From: Ulva prolifera
Taxonomy: Eukaryota > Chlorophyta > Ulvophyceae > Ulvales > Ulvaceae
Assembly (NCBI GenBank): GCA_023078555.1
Contig: CM041196.1
Span: 4,723,658 to 4,787,657, forward strand
DNA length: 64,000 nt
Reading direction: 5' to 3'
The notes beneath the pieces were generated by a model that ran no database searches, was not told the DNA's origin, and was given only the letters and a program-made list of their open reading frames with translations. Each line of letters opens with the position of its first letter. The stretch's first letter is position 1. Below are positions 11,904 to 22,581 of the stretch, one piece after another. The position numbers and the translations under genes are program-made.

Positions 11904-14569
11904 ATGTCTGAACCAGTGCAGGTAGCCGTGCGAGACTTACAGGCCTTGTCGGTCTACATCGACGACAAGTCGTTCCAATTGCCTCTCCGAAAGAGGGAGT
12001 CGGTATCGTTGGCACACTTTTTCGACGATCGACAGGAAGAATTCACGCGGAGGGTCCACAAAATCACAACCCGCCGGTTTCATAGCGTCGCTGGCGCGGC
12101 GGCCTTAGGCGATGATAAAACAGAGGACGTATTCGAGGCTATCTACATCATTCCGTACGAGAATCGCGAGATATGGACAGGCGCCGTTCGGGACAAGACT
12201 GGCGTTATTCGGTTGGAGCCCTCCCGCTCCGGAGAGCAAACGGCCACCACATCGAAGGGTTCCAAAGGACGAGGTGAAAAAAATGTCAGGACTATTACAA
12301 AGGTAAGCTGAGCCCTTGCTTTGACCGGTGTTGTTCTGTGCGACAACTCGCGACATTGTTATTCCGCCAAACCAGAGCATGTCATGCCAGGTCCACCTGA
12401 TCGCCTCTCCTTCTGCAGGCAGAGACGCAGCTGCAGAGAAACATTGGAATACTGATGCCACGAATGACGCCTGAGGCTCGCCTGCACGTGCTAGCGACCA
12501 TGGGAATTGATGCACTCAAGAAAGGCCCGTCATTGTCATTGGGCGCCGTGATTTCCAATCGCATCCGGGCTCTGCTCCGACATGTGGATGTAGACGGCTG
12601 GCGCCTCTACGAAGCAGAATTGGTGTGTATCAATCCGGTTATTAGTTGTGAAAACACACAGGTGGCACCAGACTCACACCACTCCGCTATATGATACCTT
12701 TTGGCGACTGCAGGACGAGGAAGGAAAGATACAACTGCGACATGCGTTTATGTTGAAGAAAGCAAAGACAGAAGTATTCCGGCTGGTGTACAGTTACATC
12801 CGCCGCGTATCAGAACAGACACACACCCCCGCTGCTGCAGCTCAAGCTAAAGTTGTATTCAACAATATCTCCAAATCCGACGACAGCAACAACGCGCGAA
12901 AGATTAGAGCTTCAGAGGACTTGCTACTACTGTCATGGGCATATGACATGAAGAAGTCTGATGATCTTGAAGGAGTCCTCGTAGGCGAGCCATCACAGCT
13001 CGATGCAGAGGCTCTGGAGCTCTTCAAGACAGCTCTCCAAGGTGCTGTGGACACCAGTGCCGAGGTCGGGAAGGGCGAAGACGCCAAGCAGTACAGAATT
13101 GCCCTGCGTACAGCTCTGGCCGGAATGGCTGCTTCAGAATCTACAGAAATGGTGTGTCCCGATGCAAACGCAGTTTGTACTTGCAGCAAAGTCGCACAAG
13201 GGCGCATTGAATTGCATGCAAAGATCCGAGTGCACAATGCTATTCGACTGAACTACATGTGCATGCACAATCATGAACACTTGCTACATGGCAGCACCAT
13301 GCAGGGTCTCAGAGCGTTGTATCTCGCTTTCATCGAGACGTTTCTGGAGGACACTACCATGGACACGCAACGGGTGCACACCATGCCAGAAGTGAAGGGG
13401 TGTGACAGCGCTCTGAAGTATGCAGACTTGCTGCTGTGGCCTGTGGAGTGGGGAGCCCTCGGCGACAACTCGCCGGAGTCTCCCTTTGCTTTCTGGCATT
13501 CTGATCGCGCCATCCCCAAACCCGAGAACCAGACAGACAGAGCCCTTCTGGCGAACAAGAAGCATTGCACCCTTGCCAAATTGTTCATGGCCCATGGTGA
13601 AAATGCACCCGCAGGGTTCCACCTCTTCCGTGACTTACACAATTTGCTTGTTTGGAGGGTGCCCCTTCCTGACCCAGCTGAGAAGACATGTGTGCCGGTC
13701 GACAAATCGCAAGAAGAAGCAGGCAACGAGACCGACGAGGCCACAGAAGAGACGGGCAACGATGCCACCGACGTGACACCTGTGAGTCTGCATCACCCGG
13801 CAAAGAAGTCAATTGTGGACATTGAAGTCAAGGGGCCCAAGAGTGGCTACATGCTCGTTGCGGGCGTCCTGATGCTCGTGGAGATGATGCCCTTTGTGGT
13901 CAGCCCCCTCCCCTACGATGCTACGGACCGGCACTCGGCATCTTGCTGAATTTGGTCAACCCTTTCATGATGCAGGAGGAGCTATTCGAAGCCCATGGAA
14001 TGCCTGCCCCCACACAGCTGCAGACTTTCATCGAGCTTCTGGCCCACACTACCCCAGTCCAAGCGGGCGTGGTTATCCAGGAAGAGGCTGATGATCTCGA
14101 AGACATAATGCCATCAGACCAAGAGCTGGACTCGGGCGATGAAGCCGAAACACGAGGTGGCGCTTCAACCAGTGCCAGAGCACAGCGCGTCCAACGCAGA
14201 TCAGAAACTGTTAAACAAGGCAAACGGGCGCTGCAGCAAGGATCGTCTTCTACACATTTCACCGAAGTCGCCGCGTCCGAGAAGCTGGAATCGACACATG
14301 AACCAGAGACAGCTGGGTTATCAGCTACAGGCATATCAACCGAGGTACAACTCCAACTTGCTGATGCATGCGGTTGCTTATGACTGTAAGGTGTGACAGG
14401 ACACTGGCTCCAATCAACAAGGGAGTTGTGCTGGCAGGTGGCAGCAACGGCCGCAGATCAGGCACACCAGGCTGTCGAGGACAATGCTTCACCTCCCGTT
14501 GCCCCCAAGCGCAAACCACGCAACCAAGGAAAGACAGAAGCCAAGAAATCCAGACGTTCGCGCAAATGA
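11904..14569 (+). CDS. element 1: second transposon protein (ORF-C-like), function unknown
   Basis: Starts MSEPVQVAVRDL. Exons read: 11904-12302 (ends in a Ser/Gly/Lys-rich stretch before GTAAGC); about 12420-12622 (NIGILMPRMTPEARLHV to LYEAEL before GTGTGT); about 12714-13920 (DEEGKIQLRHAFM, long helical central domain with a CxC pair, CTCSK, near 13175); about 13920-14380 (LLNLVNPFMMQEELFEAHG, acidic tail); and about 14428-14569 (basic, nuclear-localisation-like PKRKPRKQGK and KKSRRSRK, TGA). A frame change near 13918 was not explained by a clear intron. TGTAA follows at 14947. Position beside a TNP2 transposase, the N-terminal layout and the basic C-terminus match ORF-C of the elements at 44720 and 63553, though identity is low. 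A role as a DNA-binding partner, like TNPA of plant En/Spm, is inference. Confidence 0.55.
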
Positions 14570-17500
14570 GGTCTGCAGAGGTAAGCAGATACCCCTTGTA
14601 CGTAATGTTGGGGAATGAAGTTCTCGTTTACGGCACGATTGCTATTTGTTCGACATCTGACCGTACTGTGACTCTTATGCTTATGCAGGTTGCCAAGACT
14701 GCTCAGATTATATCTACTTTTTTTATCATTCATACGGTGCGTCAAGACGACACTCTTCAGGATTGATCCTACCTCACCCAACTTGGCAGTGGTTGTCCAT
14801 GCGATGTTAGTGGGATTGTGTGTTGATTGATAAATTCCCCTTGGTAGCTGTAGATGTGTGCGATGGATAGCTGCTGCCCCGCGATTGGACTGGTACCACG
14901 GCCTGGCCGATGATGGGTGATTGGGTGGATGGCTGACAGTGGTCAATGTAAATTTGACTACCGAGTGTACATGTGGTAATGCTACTGTATGAACCACTGA
15001 ATTATTTCATCAATTGTACTGTTGCTGTTGGCTCACCTGAATCGTGCACCCTGCTGTCGTGCAGCTCACCGCGTAGGTGCACCCGTCTAAATGTGGGGAA
15101 GGCAGATACACAGGGTGAGCAGACAGCAGGTGCGCGAGCCATGCAAGTGCACAAACACGACCCGCGAGTCAATTCCTTTCACCAAGTAGAGTCTGTATGC
15201 AACACACGGACACCGATTCAGCCGGGCGGGCGGTGTGTCCAGCCCCAAGGCACCAACACAGAGTAAACGCGAATGAAGCAGGTGACACACACGGCCGCGA
15301 AGTCAGCAGTCCCGTACACTATACCATCTGATAGTGCCATTAGTCGATATGTTTGAAGGACGGCGTGCGGGGGTAGCACAGGGCTCCTAGCTGCGCTGTG
15401 ATACGTGCAGAAGATTGCGCTGATCTGACAACACGGCACGCCTCAGCGTGGCACTGACACCATCTCAGGAAGGACGTACCGCTGAAAAACAAAAATCAAT
15501 GGAAACACATCCGAGTGACGACCAGTGGGAGAGGATGACGCCGGAACATTGCTTCGTAGGCGCCATGTCTTGTATGGCGGGCACTATCTGCACATCACTC
15601 CCTACTACCAAACAAACCCCAACTGACTGCGATAGAGACGTTGTGCCATCTACAGAGTAATATGTTAAGAATACCACCCGCTGATGCCGACTTCAGTAGT
15701 TATGCTGCAACGTGTGGCAGCATCACTCAACCACAACAGCCAAGACACACGCTAGATTCCAACGTACATACCGAGCATACACTAGCCCTCGGTCCCAATA
15801 GCTTCCAGCAAGTCACACTGTTGCTTAAGGATCGGTGCGCGACAGTTCTAGCGCGAGAGGTCTTGCAGATACCGCGAACAGGGGCTACCTGGTTCAGATC
15901 GCCTCACGCATGTAAGTGCCCAGGCGCCCACCAACCGGCACCCGAACGCACACAGACGACATCATCGCCTATCTCAAAGTCATCAGGGTCGTATCTGCAT
16001 CCCCGGGCTCGCCTTTTGGGGCTGATATGCCGGACAGCCGAAACGAGGTGATTCATAATAACGTTCGTAACTTGACCAAATGGGACCCGATCGACCTCAG
16101 AATTGTTCCATGTTACACAGAAGAGACATATAGACAATGTAGACGTGTAATTATGCCATTTGGAGCTCTTTTCGAAAACTTTTGATTCGCATTTCTATCG
16201 CGCACCAACAGTCGCGCACCCCGGGTGCGCGACTTGGCGGTAGGCCCTGTGCTGGCTTGCCGAACTGAGGCGGGCAAAGCCAAGCATGCACCACTCGCGT
16301 GATGTGTGAGTATTCAAGGTAGTGTCAGTGGGCGTGCTCGTGATCCATGGCGTGGAGCTGGTCACGCACCGTTGGTAGGAACAAATGATGCAGAGTCATG
16401 CTATTCAACACCATGTGCACAGTCCGCTTTGCTCGTCACCTGTGGTCACGTATGAAAGCCTGCCCTGAGATTTTGTCCACGTTCGAGCCTGCCTGTTACG
16501 CTCTAGCTGTCATTGGCTGATACAAGTGCCACCTGTCGCCGTCCTGTAATGAGGCGATCTCAAGATTTCCGAAACGGCCCGGCGATGGATGAGTCCTGGT
16601 CAGCGCAGCAGACCCAATCACATCTCGCCTCTGGCAGGGGCCACGGTGCCAGACACAATGGCGGGCAAGGCAGACAGATCGCACGTTTCGAATTCCCGCT
16701 CGACAGCTCCCCAGTGCCTTGGGCTCGACCAGATCTCTAGAATTCCTCACAGAATCAACAGCCACCTCATACCACCGCCCGGCGGGTGTGCAAGCAGTAC
16801 GTGTGTTGCCCAACTTGCAGTGCGCTGCAGCCATGGTTGCAAGCTGTATGTGGGCCAGGGGGAGCACGCTGTGCACATGCATTGCTGTCCTGCTTTTGTG
16901 AATGCACGTCACTGTTTCCAGGAGAATGTTGTCGGTGGCTGTTCGTGGTGTTGCTATTGCCTGGGTGCACGTGCCACAGTGGCTGTACAGGAGGCAGTTC
17001 TGGCTGGGGCTTTCCATGATCTTGGCGCAGCACACGAATGGAGCCGCTGAGAAAGCAGCAGACTTCCACCTGCAAACAAATCACACAAGCTCTAGCCGGA
17101 CTGAGGTGTTGGTGCGGTTGTAGTGTGATCGTGTGTGAATGTGTTGCTGTTGCTTCGGATGAGATTCGGTTTTGGTGTTTGTCTTGTCCCGTTCACTCTT
17201 TTGTAAAGTTAAACCACCTCCAGCCATTGCATGGGACGCAGCCTGCCGCGATCACTCAACAGGGCACAACTTCCTGTCAGCGCTATGCATGCACTGTGGC
17301 GTTGCTTCACACCGCGTTACCGCGCTTGAGGGCGCAAGCGTAGTTGGCTCTTGCCCGACGTCGGCTTCGACGCTGTCCCTGCTGCATCATAAATGTGGCT
17401 GTCTCGGGTGCACGAGCATCATATGCATGAACTTCTCGTTCGCTCCTTCACGCAGCGGCGCTCTCTCGCCCATTGTCGACTGACATCGTCGAGACAAGTG

Positions 17501-17809
17501 TAACGCAGATGGCTGTGGCTCGGGCCCGATGGGATGATTTCGCGCACTGATTGAGTTTTGTGCCTTCAAAGGTGACCGAGGTACGTTTTCAGAACGTGCC
17601 TGGCGACCGCGGGACTCGCTCCCGGTACCGTATGCGTATGATGTCGCTGCGTCTGCAGCTGCAGCTGTGAACGCGGCAGGCCTGCAGAAAGAGTGAGAGC
17701 TGTGACAAATACCCATGACAATGGCTCCTTTTGTGCTTGGGTCGTATGCTGAGCTGCTACACTTCTGTCGGAGGTTTCACTTGCACGCGCGCAAAGCCTC
17801 GTTCCTGAT
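14570..17809. other. gene-poor DNA with GGTGCGC/GTGAGC motifs
   Basis: No supported gene; open frames here are short and have unremarkable composition. GGTGCGC, GCGCACC and GTGAGC motifs recur at about 15030-15130, 16200-16230 and 17820-17845, similar to those at 4780-5230. One imperfect inverted copy sits at 16199-16235 (GCGCACC and GGTGCGC around CCCGGG). Confidence 0.3.
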
Positions 17810-18546
17810 ACGCCCTCACTGGCAGTGGCGCGCCAGGTGCGCGCCGCAGCTCCGCTGATGGCACGTCACGCGGGCAAGGCAGTTTTGGCGGGACTCACAG
17901 TCCCGTCTGATGACCTCTCGCCGCTTACAGGCCATCCGGCCTGAGCGGTGGGGTGCCCCTTGGGCGCCCCGTCCGCTTGGCGCCACCGACCTGTGGCCTC
18001 TGACTCCAGCTAGGCCGGGTCCGATGGGTGTGCGGGATGCCTTCGTTGGCATGTGCGGGGACTGCGGAACGGCTTGGGCGATGCAGTGTCCTAGGTGCGG
18101 TGCGGCGTGGGCCGGCGGGGCTGCGCGGCGGTGTGCCGGGCTGGCGTGGTATGCTGTGGCTTGGTGGGGTGGGGGTGGGTCTTGGGGCCAGGGCGGCCCC
18201 CGGCAATCGGGCGGCCATGATGGGCGGCCTCAGGCAGCAGTGTGTTGGGTTTGGCCCTGTCGTACGGCGGCGGGCGTTGTGGTGCTGGTGGTTGTGATGT
18301 TGTGTGTCGGCCGTGGGGGTTTGTGCGTGCGCGTGTGTGGGTTTGGGTTTGTGGGTGTGTGGGTCTGTGCGTGTGTGTGCTGGTGTGTGGGTGTGTGCTT
18401 GGCGGTCTGCGGATCTGTGTCGCTTGCTGCGCCGGTGATGGGTGCGATGTTCGTGGGTGTCTTGGTGTTTGCTTCGTCTGCTTGCTCCTTTCGCGGTGCT
18501 GCCCGACTTGCTGCCTTTGTCCTTGTAACACGCCCTCACTGGCAGT
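17810..18546. repeat. 704-bp stretch between 17-bp direct repeats
   Basis: ACGCCCTCACTGGCAGT occurs at 17810-17826 and again at 18530-18546 in the same orientation. The DNA between is GC-rich, then strongly G/T-rich with GTGTGTG runs (18300-18420), and ends CCTTGTAAC. The repeats could be a target duplication from an insertion or a chance segmental duplication; no coding capacity is visible between them. Confidence 0.35.
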
Positions 18547-20694
18547 CCAGGAGGGCCCGTCATCGTACAGCACTGTCAGGTTACCTAGACATCGAGATTT
18601 GTATATGTGAAGCTCGCAAAGCTGGGCAGAACCAGACTTTCGAACGTTGTGCTGTCGATTGCTCTGCGGAGCCACAGGAGATGCAAACGGCCAGCGTCGG
18701 GTCTAGCGCGGGACAGGCACACTTCTCACGGGACCCCGCTGGTGACACTTCTCACGGGGCTCACTCTTCTTACCTGCCTTTCTTTCCTTCATTCGCGCAC
18801 TGGCTTCGGCTACATTTCACTGGCTTTCCAGCGGCCGATCGCGAATCCAGGTCGACAGATTCGGTTCAGAAGAAAAATTGATTCACAGGACATAGACAGC
18901 GCTTTGACCAGATGATCAGCAAGCTCAGCTGCCTTGTGAGGGAAGCTTTCATGATCACGAGCGTGCCGAACCAGCTACACATCATGTGTGATTGCACATG
19001 CTCCATTCGTGACCACCTAGGAGAGCTCCGCTTGTCCTCCACTGCAGCTGCTTTCCACATGCTAAACAAAAGAGTGAACGGGAGAAGACAAACACCAAAA
19101 CCGAATCTCATCCGAAGCAACCGCAAAACACACATACACACACGATCACTCTACATCCGCACGCACACATCAGTCCGGCAGGATCCACATGCCAAATGTG
19201 ATGTTGAATACCCGTCCACCCTACCGTCATCCTGCGGCGCCGACATCACAACTAAACATGTCTGCAGCATACTACATGTAGTACAACTGCGATCTGCACC
19301 TTGCAATGTTGCTGCTCAGCACCTCCGCTGAGTTGCCAGGATATATATGTATGGTCGTGTCGAGATTTCTACAGCATCTGCACATCGCTCAGGATGCTAG
19401 GGCGCTTGCCTGTTTGCTGTCCAATTTCTGCATGCTCACACTTGCCCGATCGACGTGTGGCTATCATATGCATGGCAGCGCTGCAGTCCCGGTGGTTCTG
19501 TCGATGTCTCAGTGATGCGGCGGGGCGCGCGCCATCCCGAGCCGTGCAATTGCGATACAACAGAGGGCACACCACTACACTGCCACCATGTGACACAGTG
19601 CCACTCGCGAGTGTGATGCTGCAGGACTGAGGGTGCCTGGCGAAGCCCTTCCGGAGCCCGCCGGTGACAGTCTGTGTTTCTTGACTGTACACGTGCCGTT
19701 CCAATCTGAACCGCCCCTCTCGATTTCAAACTGAAACAACAGCGCTTGAATCTGTGTTTCGGCCACATTTTTTGTCAGTTGGAAGACGCCAATTGCCAGG
19801 TATGCATGCATCCGCCACATGCACATGTGTCCGCAAAGCGGCATAGTGTATTGTATGTATTTGTAAATATGCCACTTGATGAGTTTGAATTGCGCAGGAA
19901 TGAGATTGCAGTTGTGGTGCCAGCCAATGCAGCTGTGCCATGGCGCCAGGGGCTCAATGCAGCGTTCAATCCATCTTCAGTTGGGATATGCATCCGCCAT
20001 GATACATTGAGATGCCAAATATGGCGGAAAACCGCATTGCTAGATTCGATCCTGCTGTGCAACGGCGGCTGGGTGCCCCTGACCGCCGCAGCCTGTGCAG
20101 GCTCTCTCAAGCCCCACTTGCACTTGGTCCTGCATCTGCCGCTACTGGCTCAGAGGTGCCCCACCCAAACCTCTCCCGCCCCCCCTCCCACACACACGCG
20201 CCTCCAAGTTCTCTGGAGGGAGCGACACCTCAAGTGCGCACCAAGCCAGGCTGCCCCCCCCCCCCCCCCCCCCCCCCTCCGGCACCGCCGCGCAAGTTCT
20301 GCATACTGCCGCGCTTGACCGAGGCCCCAGCGTGAGGTGTGTTCTGCATGCATTCATGCATGCACCGAAGACTACCGCAGCGTGCGTAGGCCCGGGGTGA
20401 CGTCACGCCACGCGACCGTGCAGCCATCTGGTCCTCATGCATGGCTCTACGCATGGCAGGGCAGGCTGCGTATACATTCTGACCACGCGCGCTGAGCACT
20501 AACGCTGGGTATCCTGCCTTGCATGCATGTGTGCTGGGCCGATGCTGCAATACTCTGGTGCAAAATACGCAACGCAATCCACATCTTGGCGCGACCTGCG
20601 ATGGATCCACGGTGTACGGTGCAGTCAAGTCATGGCGAGTTGCGCAGCGGACACATCTATGCCATCAGTGACGTAGCTAGTGCATTCGAGTGGG
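18547..20694. other. gene-poor DNA with a C24 tract
   Basis: No gene supported. A 24-base C run lies at 20254-20277 inside C-rich DNA. A 13-base direct repeat, CACTTCTCACGGG, occurs twice at 18720-18757. An open frame at 19746-20318 (ending with proline-rich sequence) has no recognisable domain. Confidence 0.3.
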
Positions 20695-20702
20695 TACGCC
20701 AC

Positions 20703-21152
20703 CAGAGTTCCATTAATACGCGTATCTTTTGATTTCAGTACGTTTAATACGCGTATTTTATTCTAACGTACTTTATCAGCGTATAGTACGCGCGTACGTT
20801 TCGGACTTCAGCGTTTTGAGAGAGCCTGGAGCTCTGCAGTGTGGTGCACCTCTAGCCACAAGTCCAAAGGAGGTTTTTAACATCCCTTGCATTGCATGAT
20901 GAACCTGAGCAACCTGGTCATCTAATTGACTGTTAGTATATTGGACTGTTCTCTACAATAGTGTGCCTAAGCACAGATGACAGTGACCGTGGCACTACCA
21001 AGTCTGGCCATGACCGGCTTGGCGACTCAGGCGCCAAGCCAGTGATGTAGCCTATACAGCGTACTTTTCAACCCCCCAAGATTGCAGCCAACGTACCATA
21101 CGCGTATTTTTTCTTAACGTACTTTATCACAAAACGTACTAATGCAACTCTG
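20703..21152. mobile_element. 450-bp hAT-type MITE
   Basis: Terminal inverted repeats read CAGAGTTCCATTAATACG on the left and CAGAGTTGCATTAGTACG on the right (reverse complement), 16 of 18 matching. The element is flanked by a perfect 8-bp duplication, TACGCCAC, at 20695-20702 and 21153-21160. An 8-bp duplication with CA(G) termini is the hAT hallmark. TACGCGTATTTT and ACGTACTTTATCA occur in the same orientation near both ends. There is no coding capacity, so it would need a transposase from elsewhere. Confidence 0.88.
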
Positions 21153-21219
21153 TACGCCACAGAACGTCCAACCGGCCTCATCAAACCTAGCAGGTGTACA
21201 ATGGCAGTGGCAACGGCAG

Positions 21220-21276
21220 CACACGGTTGAGTTGCTGCTGTAAGGCTGCCACTCAACCGTGTGCAGCCTTACAGCA
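21220..21276. repeat. two mutually exclusive hairpins
   Basis: CACACGGTTGAGT (21220-21232) pairs perfectly with 21251-21263. TGCTGTAAGGCTGC (21236-21249) pairs perfectly with 21263-21276, and this second stem extends outward with one mismatch or bulge. The stems interlock and cannot fully form together. They lie about 400 bases upstream of the NLR reading frame. Function unknown. Confidence 0.5.
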
Positions 21277-22229
21277 TCAACTCAGCTCATATGCATGCAC
21301 TCTCCGCAGGCTCTGTGCCCTACTGCCTTTGGAACCCTGTTCCCGTTTGCCCTGGCGTGGGAGTGATGGTGCATGAGTGGGGAGATCCGCAACACGGCCG
21401 CCGCGGCTCATCACCTTCACTCGCTGCCTATAGGCTTCCTCTTATCAGTACATGTGCAATACTTCAGTGTCAAGGTGACAGTACAGTCATTTGTAACCTC
21501 GCCGGCCCAGATTCTTCTCATCGCCAGCATTGCCAGCATCGCCGATGGTGTTTCGCAGCACACACCGCACGCCGAATTGTATTGACGCCAATTCGTCCAA
21601 TGTCCCAAACATGAGTCAGGCTGGTGAGCGAACTGCTTGACGGCCAGGTCGTGCGGTGCATACACACACGTGTGGCCATGCATACTAGGATGCACCTCGA
21701 TCTGAAAGCAGATGCCATGCAGGTGATGTTTTGTGGGAAGGAAGCACGCAAGAAAGCAGGCGAGAATGCAGGCAAGGCTGCGGGAAAGGCAGCTGGCACC
21801 GCCATGAAGACAGTCATTCCCCTGCCGATCGTCAGCGATGCCGCAGGCTGGGCTGTTGAGGAGTCAATTCAGTGGCTGGTGGATCGAGCGATAACGATCG
21901 CTGGCCACCCGAAGCAATGCCAGAAGCTGCTCGATCAGCTGAGCGACGAGGCTCTCCTGACAGCCGCACATGCCCTTGACCAGCTGACAGATCTGCCTGA
22001 CTTTCAGAGCCACCGGCCTAGGTATGAGGACCTGTGTGACACGCTGCAGGAGGCCGAGGCGCTCTTGCTGCATGTGCAACACAATCCACAGAGGTGGTGG
22101 CAGCGAGTGTTCTACAGCAGCAGACCCAAAGAATTACGCTCTTTGCCGCAGAAGTTCTGTGAGCTGGACACAAGTATGAAGCTGTTCTCAGAGCAGGGCA
22201 AGGTCTTTGCCTGAAGCACACCGCATCCG

Positions 22230-22277
22230 CTTCGGCAGGCTACCCTCAATGCATGCATTGAGGGTAGCCTGCCGAAG
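22230..22277. repeat. 48-bp perfect palindrome
   Basis: The left 24 bases (start CTTCGGCAGGCTACCC, centre ATGCAT) are exactly the reverse complement of the right 24. It lies between the N-terminal domain and the P-loop of the NLR gene, right after an in-frame TGA. Perfect, spacer-free palindromes of this length are unstable and usually young. Confidence 0.9.
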
Positions 22278-22284
22278 GGCCCGA

Positions 22285-22318
22285 GGGCCCGCGTGGTTGT
22301 GCACAACCACGCGGGCCC
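22285..22318. repeat. 34-bp perfect palindrome
   Basis: GGGCCCGCGTGGTTGTG followed directly by its exact reverse complement. It starts 8 bases after the 48-bp palindrome ends, and both remain open in the NLR reading frame. Confidence 0.9.
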
Positions 22319-22581
22319 ACCAATCGAGCTGCCGCAGTGCGGTGAGCCTGATCATGACCTGCCGCCGCATGTCTTCCAGCACTGTGACAACCTGGTGCCC
22401 CTGATCGATGAGCAGCTGCAGACCACGCGCAACATCGGCATCGTCGGCGCCGGCGGCATCGGCAAGACGACCATGCCCATGCAGTGTTTGAGCGCGCCAG
22501 GTCTCGCTTTGATGCTGCGGTGTGGCTTACAGTCGGGAAAGATGCTGATGACGACCAGATGCTAGTTCCACTACAGCTACG

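Larger units (their letters stand above)
5863..14569 (+). mobile_element. element 1: diverged TNP2-type transposon, ends not found
   Basis: Contains a transposase gene and, on the same strand, a second gene resembling ORF-C of the later elements. The true ends lie outside this span. GGTGCGC/GTGAGC-rich stretches at about 4780-5230 and 15030-16230 flank it and are candidate subterminal repeats, but I could not find a CACTA terminus or a target duplication. It is probably older than the elements at 31864 and 48906, because its proteins align with theirs only in the core motifs. Confidence 0.5.

Noticed and set aside
17910-18881. Open frames of 323 and 212 codons on opposite strands
   Set aside because: They arise from GC- and GT-rich low-complexity DNA, give Val/Cys/Gly- or His/Pro/Thr-rich nonsense and have no domain.
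19746-20318. 190-codon open frame ending at the C24 run
   Set aside because: No domain recognised, the end is low-complexity proline, and both strands are equally open.
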